Shown: positions 1 to 4,575 of the stretch, in pieces
Position numbering within the stretch: position 1 is the first letter of the stretch
How the letters are laid out: the number at the start of each line of letters is the position of its first letter
From: Bacteroidia bacterium
Lineage (GTDB): Bacteria > Bacteroidota > Bacteroidia > Bacteroidales > Azobacteroidaceae
Direction of reading: 5' to 3'
Assembly: GCA_025996815.1 (NCBI GenBank)
Contig: BNTT01000183.1
Span: 1 to 5,116 of the forward strand
Length of the DNA stretch: 5,116 bases
Translations under genes and position numbers: made by a program
The notes under the pieces: generated by a model
Told to the model about the DNA's origin: nothing
The model's database searches: none
Seen by the model: only the letters and a program-made list of their open reading frames with translations

Positions 1-611
1 AGTCCCGAAAAAATAGACAGTCCTGCAAATTTGGAAACGCCCGTCAGGAAAACAAAGCGCAAGTGCTCATCGGCGGCTTTCAACACCTGATAAAAATCGT
101 GAAGCACTTGCTTGTTCCCCTCCATAATCTCCGCATTCGTCATATTATCAAGAATGGCTTTATCGTACTCATCAATTAAAACTACCACTTGCTGTTCGGT
201 AGATTGATGCAATTTTGCTATTAATTCTGCAAAACTGCCGGCACCATTTCTCGTCAACGTAATGCCATAACTATGCGCTATTTGCAAAATGACACTTTCA
301 AAATCTTTTTGCAAATCCTCTGCTGTCCTGTTGTTTATTCCTCCAAAATCAATCCGTATAACAGGGTAATTTAGCTGCGTCCAATCAACTTTGTCGTAAA
401 TCCAAAGTCCGTCAAACAGTTTCTTCTGCCCTTTGAAAATAGCCTCCAACGTGCTCACTAACAGCGATTTACCAAAACGGCGCGGGCGAGACAGAAAATA
501 AACTCGTCCGGATGTAATGAGACGGTGTATTATTTCCGTCTTATCTACATAGAGGTAATCGCCTTGACGCAATACTTCAAATGATTGTATTCCTATCGGT
601 AAATTTCTCAT
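1..611 (-). CDS. AAA family ATPase of the AAA-ATPase_like/DUF1703 type (3' end missing)
   Basis: Partial gene: 203 codons are present from an ATG at 611 and the frame is open to the left edge, so the C-terminal part lies outside. The start is supported by an AAAGGA element at 617-622, 5 nt before the ATG. Visible motifs match the AAA-ATPase-like family (Pfam PF09820): an N-terminal YVDKT segment (residues 21-25), a divergent P-loop SRPRRFGKS (41-49) in which R-P-R-R replaces the usual glycine-rich start, a Walker B strand VVVLIDEYD (142-150) and a sensor-like LTGVSKF (189-195) followed by SIFSG. Full-length family members are roughly 500 residues and usually end in a PD-(D/E)XK nuclease-like domain (DUF1703, PF08011); that part cannot be seen here. 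These genes are often multicopy in Bacteroidetes and their role is not established; nuclease-linked or defence-like functions are speculation. The gene is more AT-rich than its neighbours (hand count about 40-47% G+C in two sample lines against 62% in an rluD line), which hints at acquisition. It has its own promoter. Confidence 0.9.
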   Translation of the reverse strand, partial: MRNLPIGIQSFEVLRQGDYLYVDKTEIIHRLITSGRVYFLSRPRRFGKSLLVSTLEAIFKGQKKLFDGLWIYDKVDWTQLNYPVIRIDFGGINNRTAEDLQKDFESVILQIAHSYGITLTRNGAGSFAELIAKLHQSTEQQVVVLIDEYDKAILDNMTNAEIMEGNKQVLHDFYQVLKAADEHLRFVFLTGVSKFAGLSIFSG

Positions 612-637
612 AATATTCCTTTCGCTATATTAGATTG

Positions 638-668
638 CAAAGGTAACTATTTTTTTTCACATACCAAA
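638..668 (-). promoter_or_regulatory. Bacteroidetes-type promoter of the AAA ATPase gene
   Basis: Read on the minus strand, TTTG at 668-665 is followed after 19 nt by TACCTTTG at 645-638, an exact match to the Bacteroidetes consensus TTTG-N19-21-TAnnTTTG. The predicted transcript would start near 634, leaving a leader of about 23 nt that contains the AAAGGA ribosome-binding element. The -33 box lies inside the last codons of the upstream HAD gene (stop at 657-659), so the ATPase can be transcribed independently although it is co-directional with the cluster. Confidence 0.7.
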
Positions 669-1331
669 TAGCGTTTCAAAATCATCTGCCAACGCCTGCA
701 TAGTAGGGTAGAGGGCATTCGCCCCCGCCGTCAGGAGGATTTGGTCGGGCAGGGGTCCCGTGTTCACGGCGACGGTAAAAATCCCTGCGCTGCGTGCCGA
801 CTCCACGCCTAACGGCGCGTTTTCCACAACTATTGCCTCTTCGGGCTTCAAATGCAGTTTCTTCAACCCCATCAGGTAAGGCTCCGGATGCGGCTTGCCG
901 AATTGCACGTCGAAAGCGGTAACCATCAGGGCTTTGTCAAAAACATCGGGGTAGTGTTTTTCAATCTTCTCGAAGAGCGATGTCTGCCCCGAGCCGGTTA
1001 CGATGGTGCGCTGCAAGCCCAAATCCCTCACTTTTTGCAGCACTGCCCACGCACCCGGCATAGGGCGCGATTCGGGGTATTCGAGTTGCTCAAACAGGCG
1101 GGACTTCTCTTTGTAAATCAGTTGTAATTCATCGCCGGTTGCCTCGTGTCCAAAGGTGCGTTGGAACAGCAAATTGATGGTAGAGACGCCTGTGCGCCCT
1201 TCCAATAGATAAAAATCCTCCAACTCCGATGGCACGCCGAACGATGCCATCGTCTCCTTCCAAGCCCGCGCGTGGCTCGCCATGGAGTCGTAGAGCACGC
1301 CGTCCATATCAAATAATACTGCTTTTATCAT
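657..1331 (-). CDS. HAD-superfamily phosphatase, BT2127-like (beta-phosphoglucomutase-type fold, likely inorganic pyrophosphatase)
   Basis: Cytoplasmic HAD subfamily IA hydrolase, 224 residues from the preferred ATG. Motif I is D8-M-D10-G-V (nucleophile D8, acid/base D10), followed by a helical cap of about residues 15-90 containing LEGRTG (E44). Motif II is T112-G-S114, motif III is K146 in FGKPHPEPY, and motif IV is E170-N171 in VVENAPLGVESA, where the more common E-D pair is E-N. The sequence closely resembles, from memory, Bacteroides thetaiotaomicron BT2127, characterised as an inorganic pyrophosphatase with a beta-phosphoglucomutase-like fold; E44 appears to match its metal-binding cap glutamate (Glu47). 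A sugar-phosphate phosphatase role cannot be excluded. An in-frame ATG six codons upstream (1349) exists, but the start at 1331 has a GGAG 5 nt upstream and begins MIKAVLFDMDG as family members do. The gene overlaps the end of rluD by 23 nt, implying translational coupling. Confidence 0.93.
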   Translation of the reverse strand: MIKAVLFDMDGVLYDSMASHARAWKETMASFGVPSELEDFYLLEGRTGVSTINLLFQRTFGHEATGDELQLIYKEKSRLFEQLEYPESRPMPGAWAVLQKVRDLGLQRTIVTGSGQTSLFEKIEKHYPDVFDKALMVTAFDVQFGKPHPEPYLMGLKKLHLKPEEAIVVENAPLGVESARSAGIFTVAVNTGPLPDQILLTAGANALYPTMQALADDFETLFGM

Positions 1332-2349
1332 TATTTCTCCATTTATCAATCAGTTGCGCCATGTCGTCGGGTATTGCGCTGTCCAAATAAATCTCTTCGC
1401 CGGTGCGGGGGTGCACAAATCCCAGCGTCTTGGCGTGCAGAGCCTGCCGCGGGCAGAGGGCGAAGCAATTTTGGATGAATTGCCGGTATTTCGCGCCCTG
1501 TGTGCCGCGCAACACCTCACTGCCGCCGTAGCGGGCATCGTTGAACAGCGTATGACCGATATGCTTCGCGTGGACGCGAATCTGATGGGTGCGCCCCGTT
1601 TCCAACCGGCATTCGATTAAGGTGACGTAGCCGAAGCGTTCAAGCACCCTGTAATGTGTTACGGCGGGCTTTCCCTCTTCCGCATCGGGCGGAAGCACTG
1701 TCATCTGCAAGCGGTCGCGCGGGTCGCGTCCGATATTGCCCTCGATGCGTCCCTCGTTGTCCTTCACATTGCCCCAGACCAGTGCCCAATAGAGGCGTTT
1801 GGTTGTTTTGTTGAAAAATTGCGCGCCGAGGTGCGTCTTCGATTCGGGATTTTTTGCCAGCACGAGCAGCCCCGACGTGTCTTTGTCGATGCGATGCACC
1901 AAGCCCAGACGCGGGTCGTCGGTGTGATACTGCGGGTCGTCTTTGAGATACCACGCCACGGCGTTGAGCAGCGTGCCCGTGTAATTGCCGTGTCCGGGAT
2001 GCACCACCAAGCCCGGCGGTTTGTTCACCACCAGCACATCTTCGTCTTCGTAGGCTACGTCAAGAGGTATGTTTTCGGGGAGAATATCGACTTCGCGGTG
2101 CGGATGGTCGAGCACTAACGTGATGACATCCAGCGGTTTAACCTTATAGTTGGATTTCACCGCCCGGTCGTTGGCGAGGATATACCCGGCATCAGCCGCC
2201 TGCTGAATGCGGTTGCGCGAAGCCCCTGTGATGCGGTCAACCAAGAATTTATCCACCCGTAGCAGGGTCTGACCCTTGTCGGCAGTGAATCGAAAGTGCT
2301 CATAAAGTTCTTCTTCCTGCTCGTCGATATGTTCGTGTGGGTCTTCCAA
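1309..2349 (-). CDS. rluD: RluD-like 23S rRNA pseudouridine synthase (RluA family)
   Basis: Predicted to isomerise uridines to pseudouridine in 23S rRNA (RluD targets the helix 69 loop in E. coli); the exact target here is inferred by family. About 346 residues, normal for RluA/RluD proteins. An N-terminal S4 RNA-binding domain covers about residues 29-78 (RVDKFLVDRI, SRNRIQQAADAG). The catalytic domain follows: VVNKPPGLVVHPG (107-119), the signature HRIDKDTSGLL (152-162) with catalytic Asp D155, and GRTHQIRVH (252-260). The acidic N terminus running into ELYEHFRF resembles Bacteroides homologues. There is no ATG anywhere between the preceding stop and the S4 domain, so initiation must be at TTG (2349) or ATT (2352). 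The upstream PASTA gene is in the same reading frame, separated by its TAA and two sense codons, and no clear Shine-Dalgarno is visible, so translation probably depends on coupling. The 3' end overlaps the HAD gene by 23 nt. Confidence 0.95.
   Translation of the reverse strand: MEDPHEHIDEQEEELYEHFRFTADKGQTLLRVDKFLVDRITGASRNRIQQAADAGYILANDRAVKSNYKVKPLDVITLVLDHPHREVDILPENIPLDVAYEDEDVLVVNKPPGLVVHPGHGNYTGTLLNAVAWYLKDDPQYHTDDPRLGLVHRIDKDTSGLLVLAKNPESKTHLGAQFFNKTTKRLYWALVWGNVKDNEGRIEGNIGRDPRDRLQMTVLPPDAEEGKPAVTHYRVLERFGYVTLIECRLETGRTHQIRVHAKHIGHTLFNDARYGGSEVLRGTQGAKYRQFIQNCFALCPRQALHAKTLGFVHPRTGEEIYLDSAIPDDMAQLIDKWRNNDKSSII
1337..1340 (-). promoter_or_regulatory. Shine-Dalgarno GGAG that selects the HAD start
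   Basis: On the minus strand GGAG at 1340-1337 sits 5 nt before the ATG at 1331-1329. No comparable element was noted for the in-frame ATG at 1349, which would add only six residues (MINGEI) before the conserved N terminus. The site lies inside the rluD coding sequence, as expected for overlapping genes. Confidence 0.55.
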
Positions 2350-2355
2350 AATGGA

Positions 2356-2910
2356 TTATGGAATTTGGACGTTTCCGGAACTCACCAGCAGGTAGAGGGG
2401 TGTTTCGCCACTGATGCGCGCACCTTCGGTAATTGTTCGTCCCTTGCCGTCTTTCATTCCCAGCACCAGATTTTCGTAGATTCCGGGCACCAACTGTACA
2501 TAGACCCGCTCAAAGCCCATCGTTTTGAGCATCACCATCGCCTGTCGTTGGGAAATGTCCTTCACTTCGGGTGCAATCAGGAAGCGTGCCGCGTGCGAAT
2601 TGATGGTCAGATAGATGGTGCGACCGGATTTCACCGAGTTGCCCATGGGCGGAATCGTTTCCAGAATAGTCCCCGATGGCTCTTTCTTCACAAAAGTGGA
2701 GTCCACGACCAGACATTTCAGTCCACATTTAGCCAAAGCCGCCCGCGCGAGGGGCACCGAAAGCCCCTTCAAATTGGGTACAACCACCTGTTCCCGATGC
2801 TGAGTGTACATATCCAAACATTTCAGCACAACAACAATAAGCACCAGAACGATTCCCAGTGCCAGCAACAAGTTTTTGAGCAATATGCGACCGAAAGGCT
2901 CCTGTTTCAT
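2356..2910 (-). CDS. Membrane-anchored protein with two PASTA domains
   Basis: 184 residues. A short basic cytoplasmic tail (MKQEPFGRILLK) precedes one membrane segment at about residues 13-32 (LLLALGIVLVLIVVVL), so the rest should face the periplasm. Two PASTA repeats follow, about 41-104 (VVVPNLKGL at the start, IPPMGNSVKSGRTIYLTIN at the end) and about 110-179 (FLIAPEVKDIS to LYLLVSSG). PASTA domains bind peptidoglycan fragments or beta-lactams in Ser/Thr kinases and PBPs of Gram-positives; here no kinase or transpeptidase domain is attached, so the role is unknown but probably in cell-wall biology. The start is fixed: a TGA in the same frame lies immediately before the ATG at 2910. The gene begins 7 nt after rpmH and ends 6 nt before rluD, consistent with one operon. 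Similar stand-alone PASTA genes next to rluD occur in Bacteroidetes. Two cysteines (C62, C66) fall in the first repeat. Confidence 0.9.
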   Translation of the reverse strand: MKQEPFGRILLKNLLLALGIVLVLIVVVLKCLDMYTQHREQVVVPNLKGLSVPLARAALAKCGLKCLVVDSTFVKKEPSGTILETIPPMGNSVKSGRTIYLTINSHAARFLIAPEVKDISQRQAMVMLKTMGFERVYVQLVPGIYENLVLGMKDGKGRTITEGARISGETPLYLLVSSGNVQIP

Positions 2911-2917
2911 TCACCAA

Positions 2918-3070
2918 TTAGCCGTTATACTCGTCGGAAACAGATAGTTTTTTTCTGCCTTTAGCTCTGCGTGAAGCTAATACGCGACGTCCGTTAGCCG
3001 TTTCCATTCTGCTGCGGAAACCGTGTTTGTTTTTTCTCTTTGTGTTAGAGGGTTGAAATGTCCGTTTCAT
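2918..3070 (-). CDS. rpmH: 50S ribosomal protein L34
   Basis: A 50-codon gene. It starts [20 protein letters not shown], the near-invariant L34 signature, and continues through [19 protein letters not shown]34 is a highly basic protein of the large ribosomal subunit. The C-terminal extension SVSDEYNG makes it slightly longer than the 44-46 residues of many bacteria, as is usual in Bacteroidetes. The ATG at 3070 has only a weak AAGG before it and an A-rich leader. In many bacteria rpmH precedes rnpA near the origin; here it instead leads a cluster with the PASTA protein 7 nt downstream, then rluD and a HAD hydrolase. It is the first gene after the promoter box at 3114-3121. Confidence 0.97.
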   Translation of the reverse strand: MKRTFQPSNTKRKNKHGFRSRMETANGRRVLASRRAKGRKKLSVSDEYNG

Positions 3071-3113
3071 TGCCTTTTATTTATTTTTTTAAATTAAAAT
3101 TCCTTTCGGGGTG

Positions 3114-3121
3114 CAAAGGTA
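3114..3121 (-). promoter_or_regulatory. Bacteroidetes -7 box for the rpmH-PASTA-rluD-HAD cluster
   Basis: On the minus strand TACCTTTG (3121-3114) matches TAnnTTTG exactly, followed by CACC. The transcript would start near 3110, giving an A-rich leader of about 40 nt to the rpmH ATG. A convincing -33 box is missing: the expected position (about 3141-3146) reads GTTC rather than TTTG, and the nearest TTTG (3157-3154) is 32 nt away. The -33 region is occupied by a heptamer repeat. This suggests a promoter relying on the -7 box and A/T-rich upstream DNA, or on an activator. Confidence 0.6.
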
Positions 3122-3129
3122 CGAAATAA

Positions 3130-3157
3130 TTATGAATTATGAACGATGAATTGCAAA
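3130..3157. repeat. Short tandem heptamer repeat, TTATGAA type
   Basis: Four consecutive 7-bp units on the plus strand: TTATGAA (3130-3136), TTATGAA (3137-3143), CGATGAA (3144-3150) and TTGCAAA (3151-3157); the first two are identical, the third has two changes and the fourth is degenerate. The array occupies the region where the rpmH -33 element would be expected. A related pair of TTACGAA-type units lies before trxB at 4561-4574, hinting at a recurrent intergenic element rather than chance. Confidence 0.5.
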
Positions 3158-3173
3158 TTATTTTCATTTTTTT

Positions 3174-3191
3174 GAAAAAAATATTTTTTTC
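3174..3191. repeat. Perfect 18-bp A/T palindrome just after tetR (possible weak terminator)
   Basis: The sequence is G, seven A, TA, seven T, C and is its own reverse complement. It begins 2 nt after the TAA of tetR and lies between tetR and the rpmH promoter, where a terminator would be expected. As RNA it would be an almost pure A-U hairpin, and on the tetR transcript it is followed by A-rich rather than U-rich sequence, so intrinsic termination is doubtful. A protein-binding site or plain A/T-tract composition are alternatives. Confidence 0.3.
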
Positions 3192-3193
3192 GA

Positions 3194-3805
3194 TTAGCTT
3201 TCTTTCAGTTTTTCTACTATTTCATCAATCAGTTTGTAGCCTTTCAGGGTGACGATGCCGCGCACGAAATTGAGGATTATCATCCGGGCAAATTCATTCT
3301 GTGAGATGCGGTCGGTGGGCATAATATCATCTTCCATCAAACTCCGGAACTGTACTTTCATCAGCCACAGACACACTTCCAAATTGATGTCTTCGCGCAC
3401 CAAGCCATCGTCAATCCCCCGCCGAAAGATGGGCAACGACAAATCAATCCGTTGGCTATGATTCTGTGCCATCCGCTGATAGATGAGCGGATAATATTTT
3501 TTCAAATCATAGACAAAGGTCTTATTTATTTGGAATGTGTCGTTCAAAAATTTGGCATACATCTGCATCACAATGGAAATCAGATTGTCCGAACTCTTGA
3601 CAATGCACTCTACTTCGCCGTCGGCTTGTTCGCTGTGCGTCATTAAGCAGGCTTCCAGGAGGTCGCCCTTGTCATTGAAATGTTCATAAAGCGTCCGCTT
3701 CGATATACCCAAATGGTTGGCTATATCGTCCATCGTCATGCTTTTGATTCCGTGTTTCAAAAACAAATAGCGCGCTTCGTTGATAATTCTATCGCGTAAT
3801 TCCAT
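3194..3805 (-). CDS. TetR/AcrR-family transcriptional regulator
   Basis: 203 residues, typical TetR length. The N-terminal TetR_N DNA-binding domain spans about residues 5-52, with the helix-turn-helix at about 26-45 (DDIANHLGISKRTLYEHF), including the family hallmark LYEHF after the recognition helix and GIKSMTMDDIA before it. The remaining 150 residues are an all-helical ligand-binding and dimerisation region with no recognisable specificity; the ligand cannot be predicted. It is transcribed away from lolA-trxB across a 110-bp gap. A strong promoter match sits directly in front of the ATG and a 9-bp inverted repeat lies between its two boxes, so negative autoregulation is likely. Many TetR repressors also control the divergent neighbour, which would here be the LolA-like carrier. 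TAA at 3194-3196; rpmH follows 123 nt downstream with its own promoter. Confidence 0.93.
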   Translation of the reverse strand: MELRDRIINEARYLFLKHGIKSMTMDDIANHLGISKRTLYEHFNDKGDLLEACLMTHSEQADGEVECIVKSSDNLISIVMQMYAKFLNDTFQINKTFVYDLKKYYPLIYQRMAQNHSQRIDLSLPIFRRGIDDGLVREDINLEVCLWLMKVQFRSLMEDDIMPTDRISQNEFARMIILNFVRGIVTLKGYKLIDEIVEKLKES

Positions 3806-3813
3806 CTTGGGTG

Positions 3814-3845
3814 CAAAGATAATAGAAAACTTTTAAAACACCAAA
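3814..3845 (-). promoter_or_regulatory. tetR promoter (Bacteroidetes type, near-leaderless)
   Basis: On the minus strand TTTG (3845-3842, in the context CTTTTGG) is followed after 20 nt by TATCTTTG (3821-3814), an exact TTTG-N20-TAnnTTTG match. Only 8 nt separate the -7 box from the tetR ATG at 3805, so with the usual spacing the transcript would begin about 0-5 nt before the start codon, leaving no room for a Shine-Dalgarno sequence. Confidence 0.75.
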
Positions 3846-3851
3846 AGTTTT
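3826..3851. promoter_or_regulatory. Candidate TetR operator: 9-bp inverted repeat in the tetR promoter
   Basis: AAAACTTTT (3826-3834) and AAAAGTTTT (3843-3851) are perfect reverse complements separated by 8 nt (AAAACACC). The dyad covers most of the 20-nt promoter spacer and the whole -33 box of tetR, so a bound dimer would block RNA polymerase. Dyads of this size at their own promoter are typical of TetR repressors. The A/T richness raises the chance of coincidence. Confidence 0.5.
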
Positions 3852-3864
3852 TTGCGATTTTTTT

Positions 3865-3880
3865 AATTTTTGCAAAAATT
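3865..3880. promoter_or_regulatory. Perfect 16-bp palindrome upstream of the lolA promoter (possible operator)
   Basis: AATTTTTGCAAAAATT is identical to its reverse complement with no spacer. It ends 1 nt before the TTG of the lolA -33 box and lies 13 bp from the inverted repeat in the tetR promoter. Position and symmetry fit a second regulator-binding site acting on lolA-trxB, but its arms are not the same as the tetR-side repeat, so a different protein or a nucleoid protein is possible. Confidence 0.4.
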
Positions 3881-3881
3881 G

Positions 3882-3911
3882 TTGGTAAGTAATTTTTTAT
3901 TCGTACCTTTG
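3882..3911 (+). promoter_or_regulatory. lolA-trxB promoter (Bacteroidetes type, leaderless)
   Basis: TTG (3882-3884, context TTGTTGG) is followed after 19 nt by TACCTTTG (3904-3911), an exact TAnnTTTG box. Only CACC separates the box from the lolA ATG at 3916, so the predicted transcription start falls on or within a few bases of the A of the ATG: a leaderless mRNA. Confidence 0.75.
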
Positions 3912-3915
3912 CACC

Positions 3916-4557
3916 ATGAAAAAATTGATAATTATATGTTGTGCCGCTTGCTCCATCTTTTCGGCGCAGGCACAGAATGCAACGGCAAAAGGATGGCTCG
4001 ACAAGGCAACGGCGGCATTGTCGGCGGCAGGAACGCTCTCGGCGGATTTTTCTATCAACATCAAAATTCAGGGGATATCACAAAATATCGCCGGCACGCT
4101 TGATTTGAAGGGGAACAAATACCACCTGAGTGCGTCGGACATGGAAATATGGTTCGACGGCAAAACGCAATGGTCGCTTCAGAAAGCCGCCAAAGAGGTC
4201 AATGTGTCGGAGCCAACTGCGCAGGAAGTGCAGCAATTCAATCCCTCATTCCTGTTGGGGCTGTACAAAAAAGATTGCACCTACAACTATTTGGGCGTGA
4301 AGAAAGACCCCAAAACCTCGCGAAAAACACACGAGGTGGAACTCATCCCGCAAGGCAAAAAGTCCAATTTGACAAAAATTCTGCTGCAAATCGGCGATGC
4401 CGACGCAATGCCGACAAAGATGCACCTTTTTTATCGCAGCAAAACGGAAAATATCATACAGATTAACAAATACCGCAAAAATCTCAGCCTGCCGGACAGC
4501 CATTTTGGCTTCGACCCCAAGAAACATCCCAATGTGGACGTGATAGACTTGCGTTAG
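3916..4557 (+). CDS. lolA: LolA-like periplasmic outer-membrane lipoprotein carrier
   Basis: 213 residues. A signal peptide is clear: KK at 2-3, a hydrophobic stretch to about residue 16, and a signal peptidase I site AQA (17-19). C12 is not in a proper lipobox, so a soluble periplasmic protein is expected. The mature part has the LolA/LolA-like pattern: an N-terminal helix (WLDKATAALSAAGTLSADFS, 27-46), beta strands with GTLDLKGNKYHL (60-71), MEIWFDGKTQW (76-86), EVNVSEPT (94-101) and FNPSFLLGLYKK (108-119). LolA proteins shuttle lipoproteins from the inner-membrane LolCDE exporter across the periplasm; in Bacteroidetes such carriers are divergent and no LolB is usually recognised, so the role is inferred. 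In Bacteroides relatives lolA commonly sits beside trxB, as here (18-nt gap). The start is the only Met before the signal peptide. TetR is divergent 110 bp upstream. Confidence 0.88.
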   Translation: MKKLIIICCAACSIFSAQAQNATAKGWLDKATAALSAAGTLSADFSINIKIQGISQNIAGTLDLKGNKYHLSASDMEIWFDGKTQWSLQKAAKEVNVSEPTAQEVQQFNPSFLLGLYKKDCTYNYLGVKKDPKTSRKTHEVELIPQGKKSNLTKILLQIGDADAMPTKMHLFYRSKTENIIQINKYRKNLSLPDSHFGFDPKKHPNVDVIDLR

Positions 4558-4560
4558 AAT

Positions 4561-4574
4561 TTACGAATTACGGA
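4561..4574. repeat. Heptamer pair TTACGAA-TTACGGA between lolA and trxB
   Basis: Two adjacent 7-bp units, TTACGAA (4561-4567) and TTACGGA (4568-4574), fill most of the 18-nt gap and end 1 nt before the trxB ATG. They match the TTATGAA units at 3130-3150 apart from T/C at the fourth base of the unit. No independent Shine-Dalgarno sequence is evident for trxB; the GGA at 4572-4574 is too close to the ATG to act as one. Confidence 0.4.
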
Positions 4575-4575
4575 C

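Noticed and set aside
1..611. Transposase or other mobile-element gene at the left edge
   Set aside because: The P-loop, Walker B LIDEYD and LTGVSKF motifs identify an AAA-ATPase-like protein; no inverted terminal repeats or target duplications were seen.
1332..1349. Upstream ATG at 1349 as the HAD start
   Set aside because: It would add six residues absent from the conserved N terminus and lacks a clear ribosome-binding site, whereas the ATG at 1331 has a GGAG at proper distance.
1654..2118. 154-codon open frame on the plus strand
   Set aside because: Entirely antisense to the catalytic domain of rluD; composition (H, V and R rich) is typical of a complementary-strand shadow and no motif is visible.
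2296..2964. 222-codon open frame on the plus strand
   Set aside because: It lies antisense to the well-supported PASTA gene and the edges of rluD and rpmH, and its translation shows no recognisable domain (rich in H, Q and F), as expected for a shadow frame of a GC-rich coding region.
3071..3193. A small RNA or riboswitch before rpmH
   Set aside because: The 123-bp gap is A/T-rich with only the -7 box, the heptamer repeat and an A/T palindrome; I see no stable GC-containing stem or known riboswitch motif.
3916..3975. Lipoprotein signal for the LolA-like protein (cysteines at 8, 9 and 12)
   Set aside because: None of the cysteines is preceded by a proper lipobox, and a good signal peptidase I site (AQA at 17-19) follows.
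4149..4466. 105-codon plus-strand frame inside lolA
   Set aside because: Overlaps lolA in another frame; lolA has a signal peptide, a promoter and family motifs, while this frame has none.
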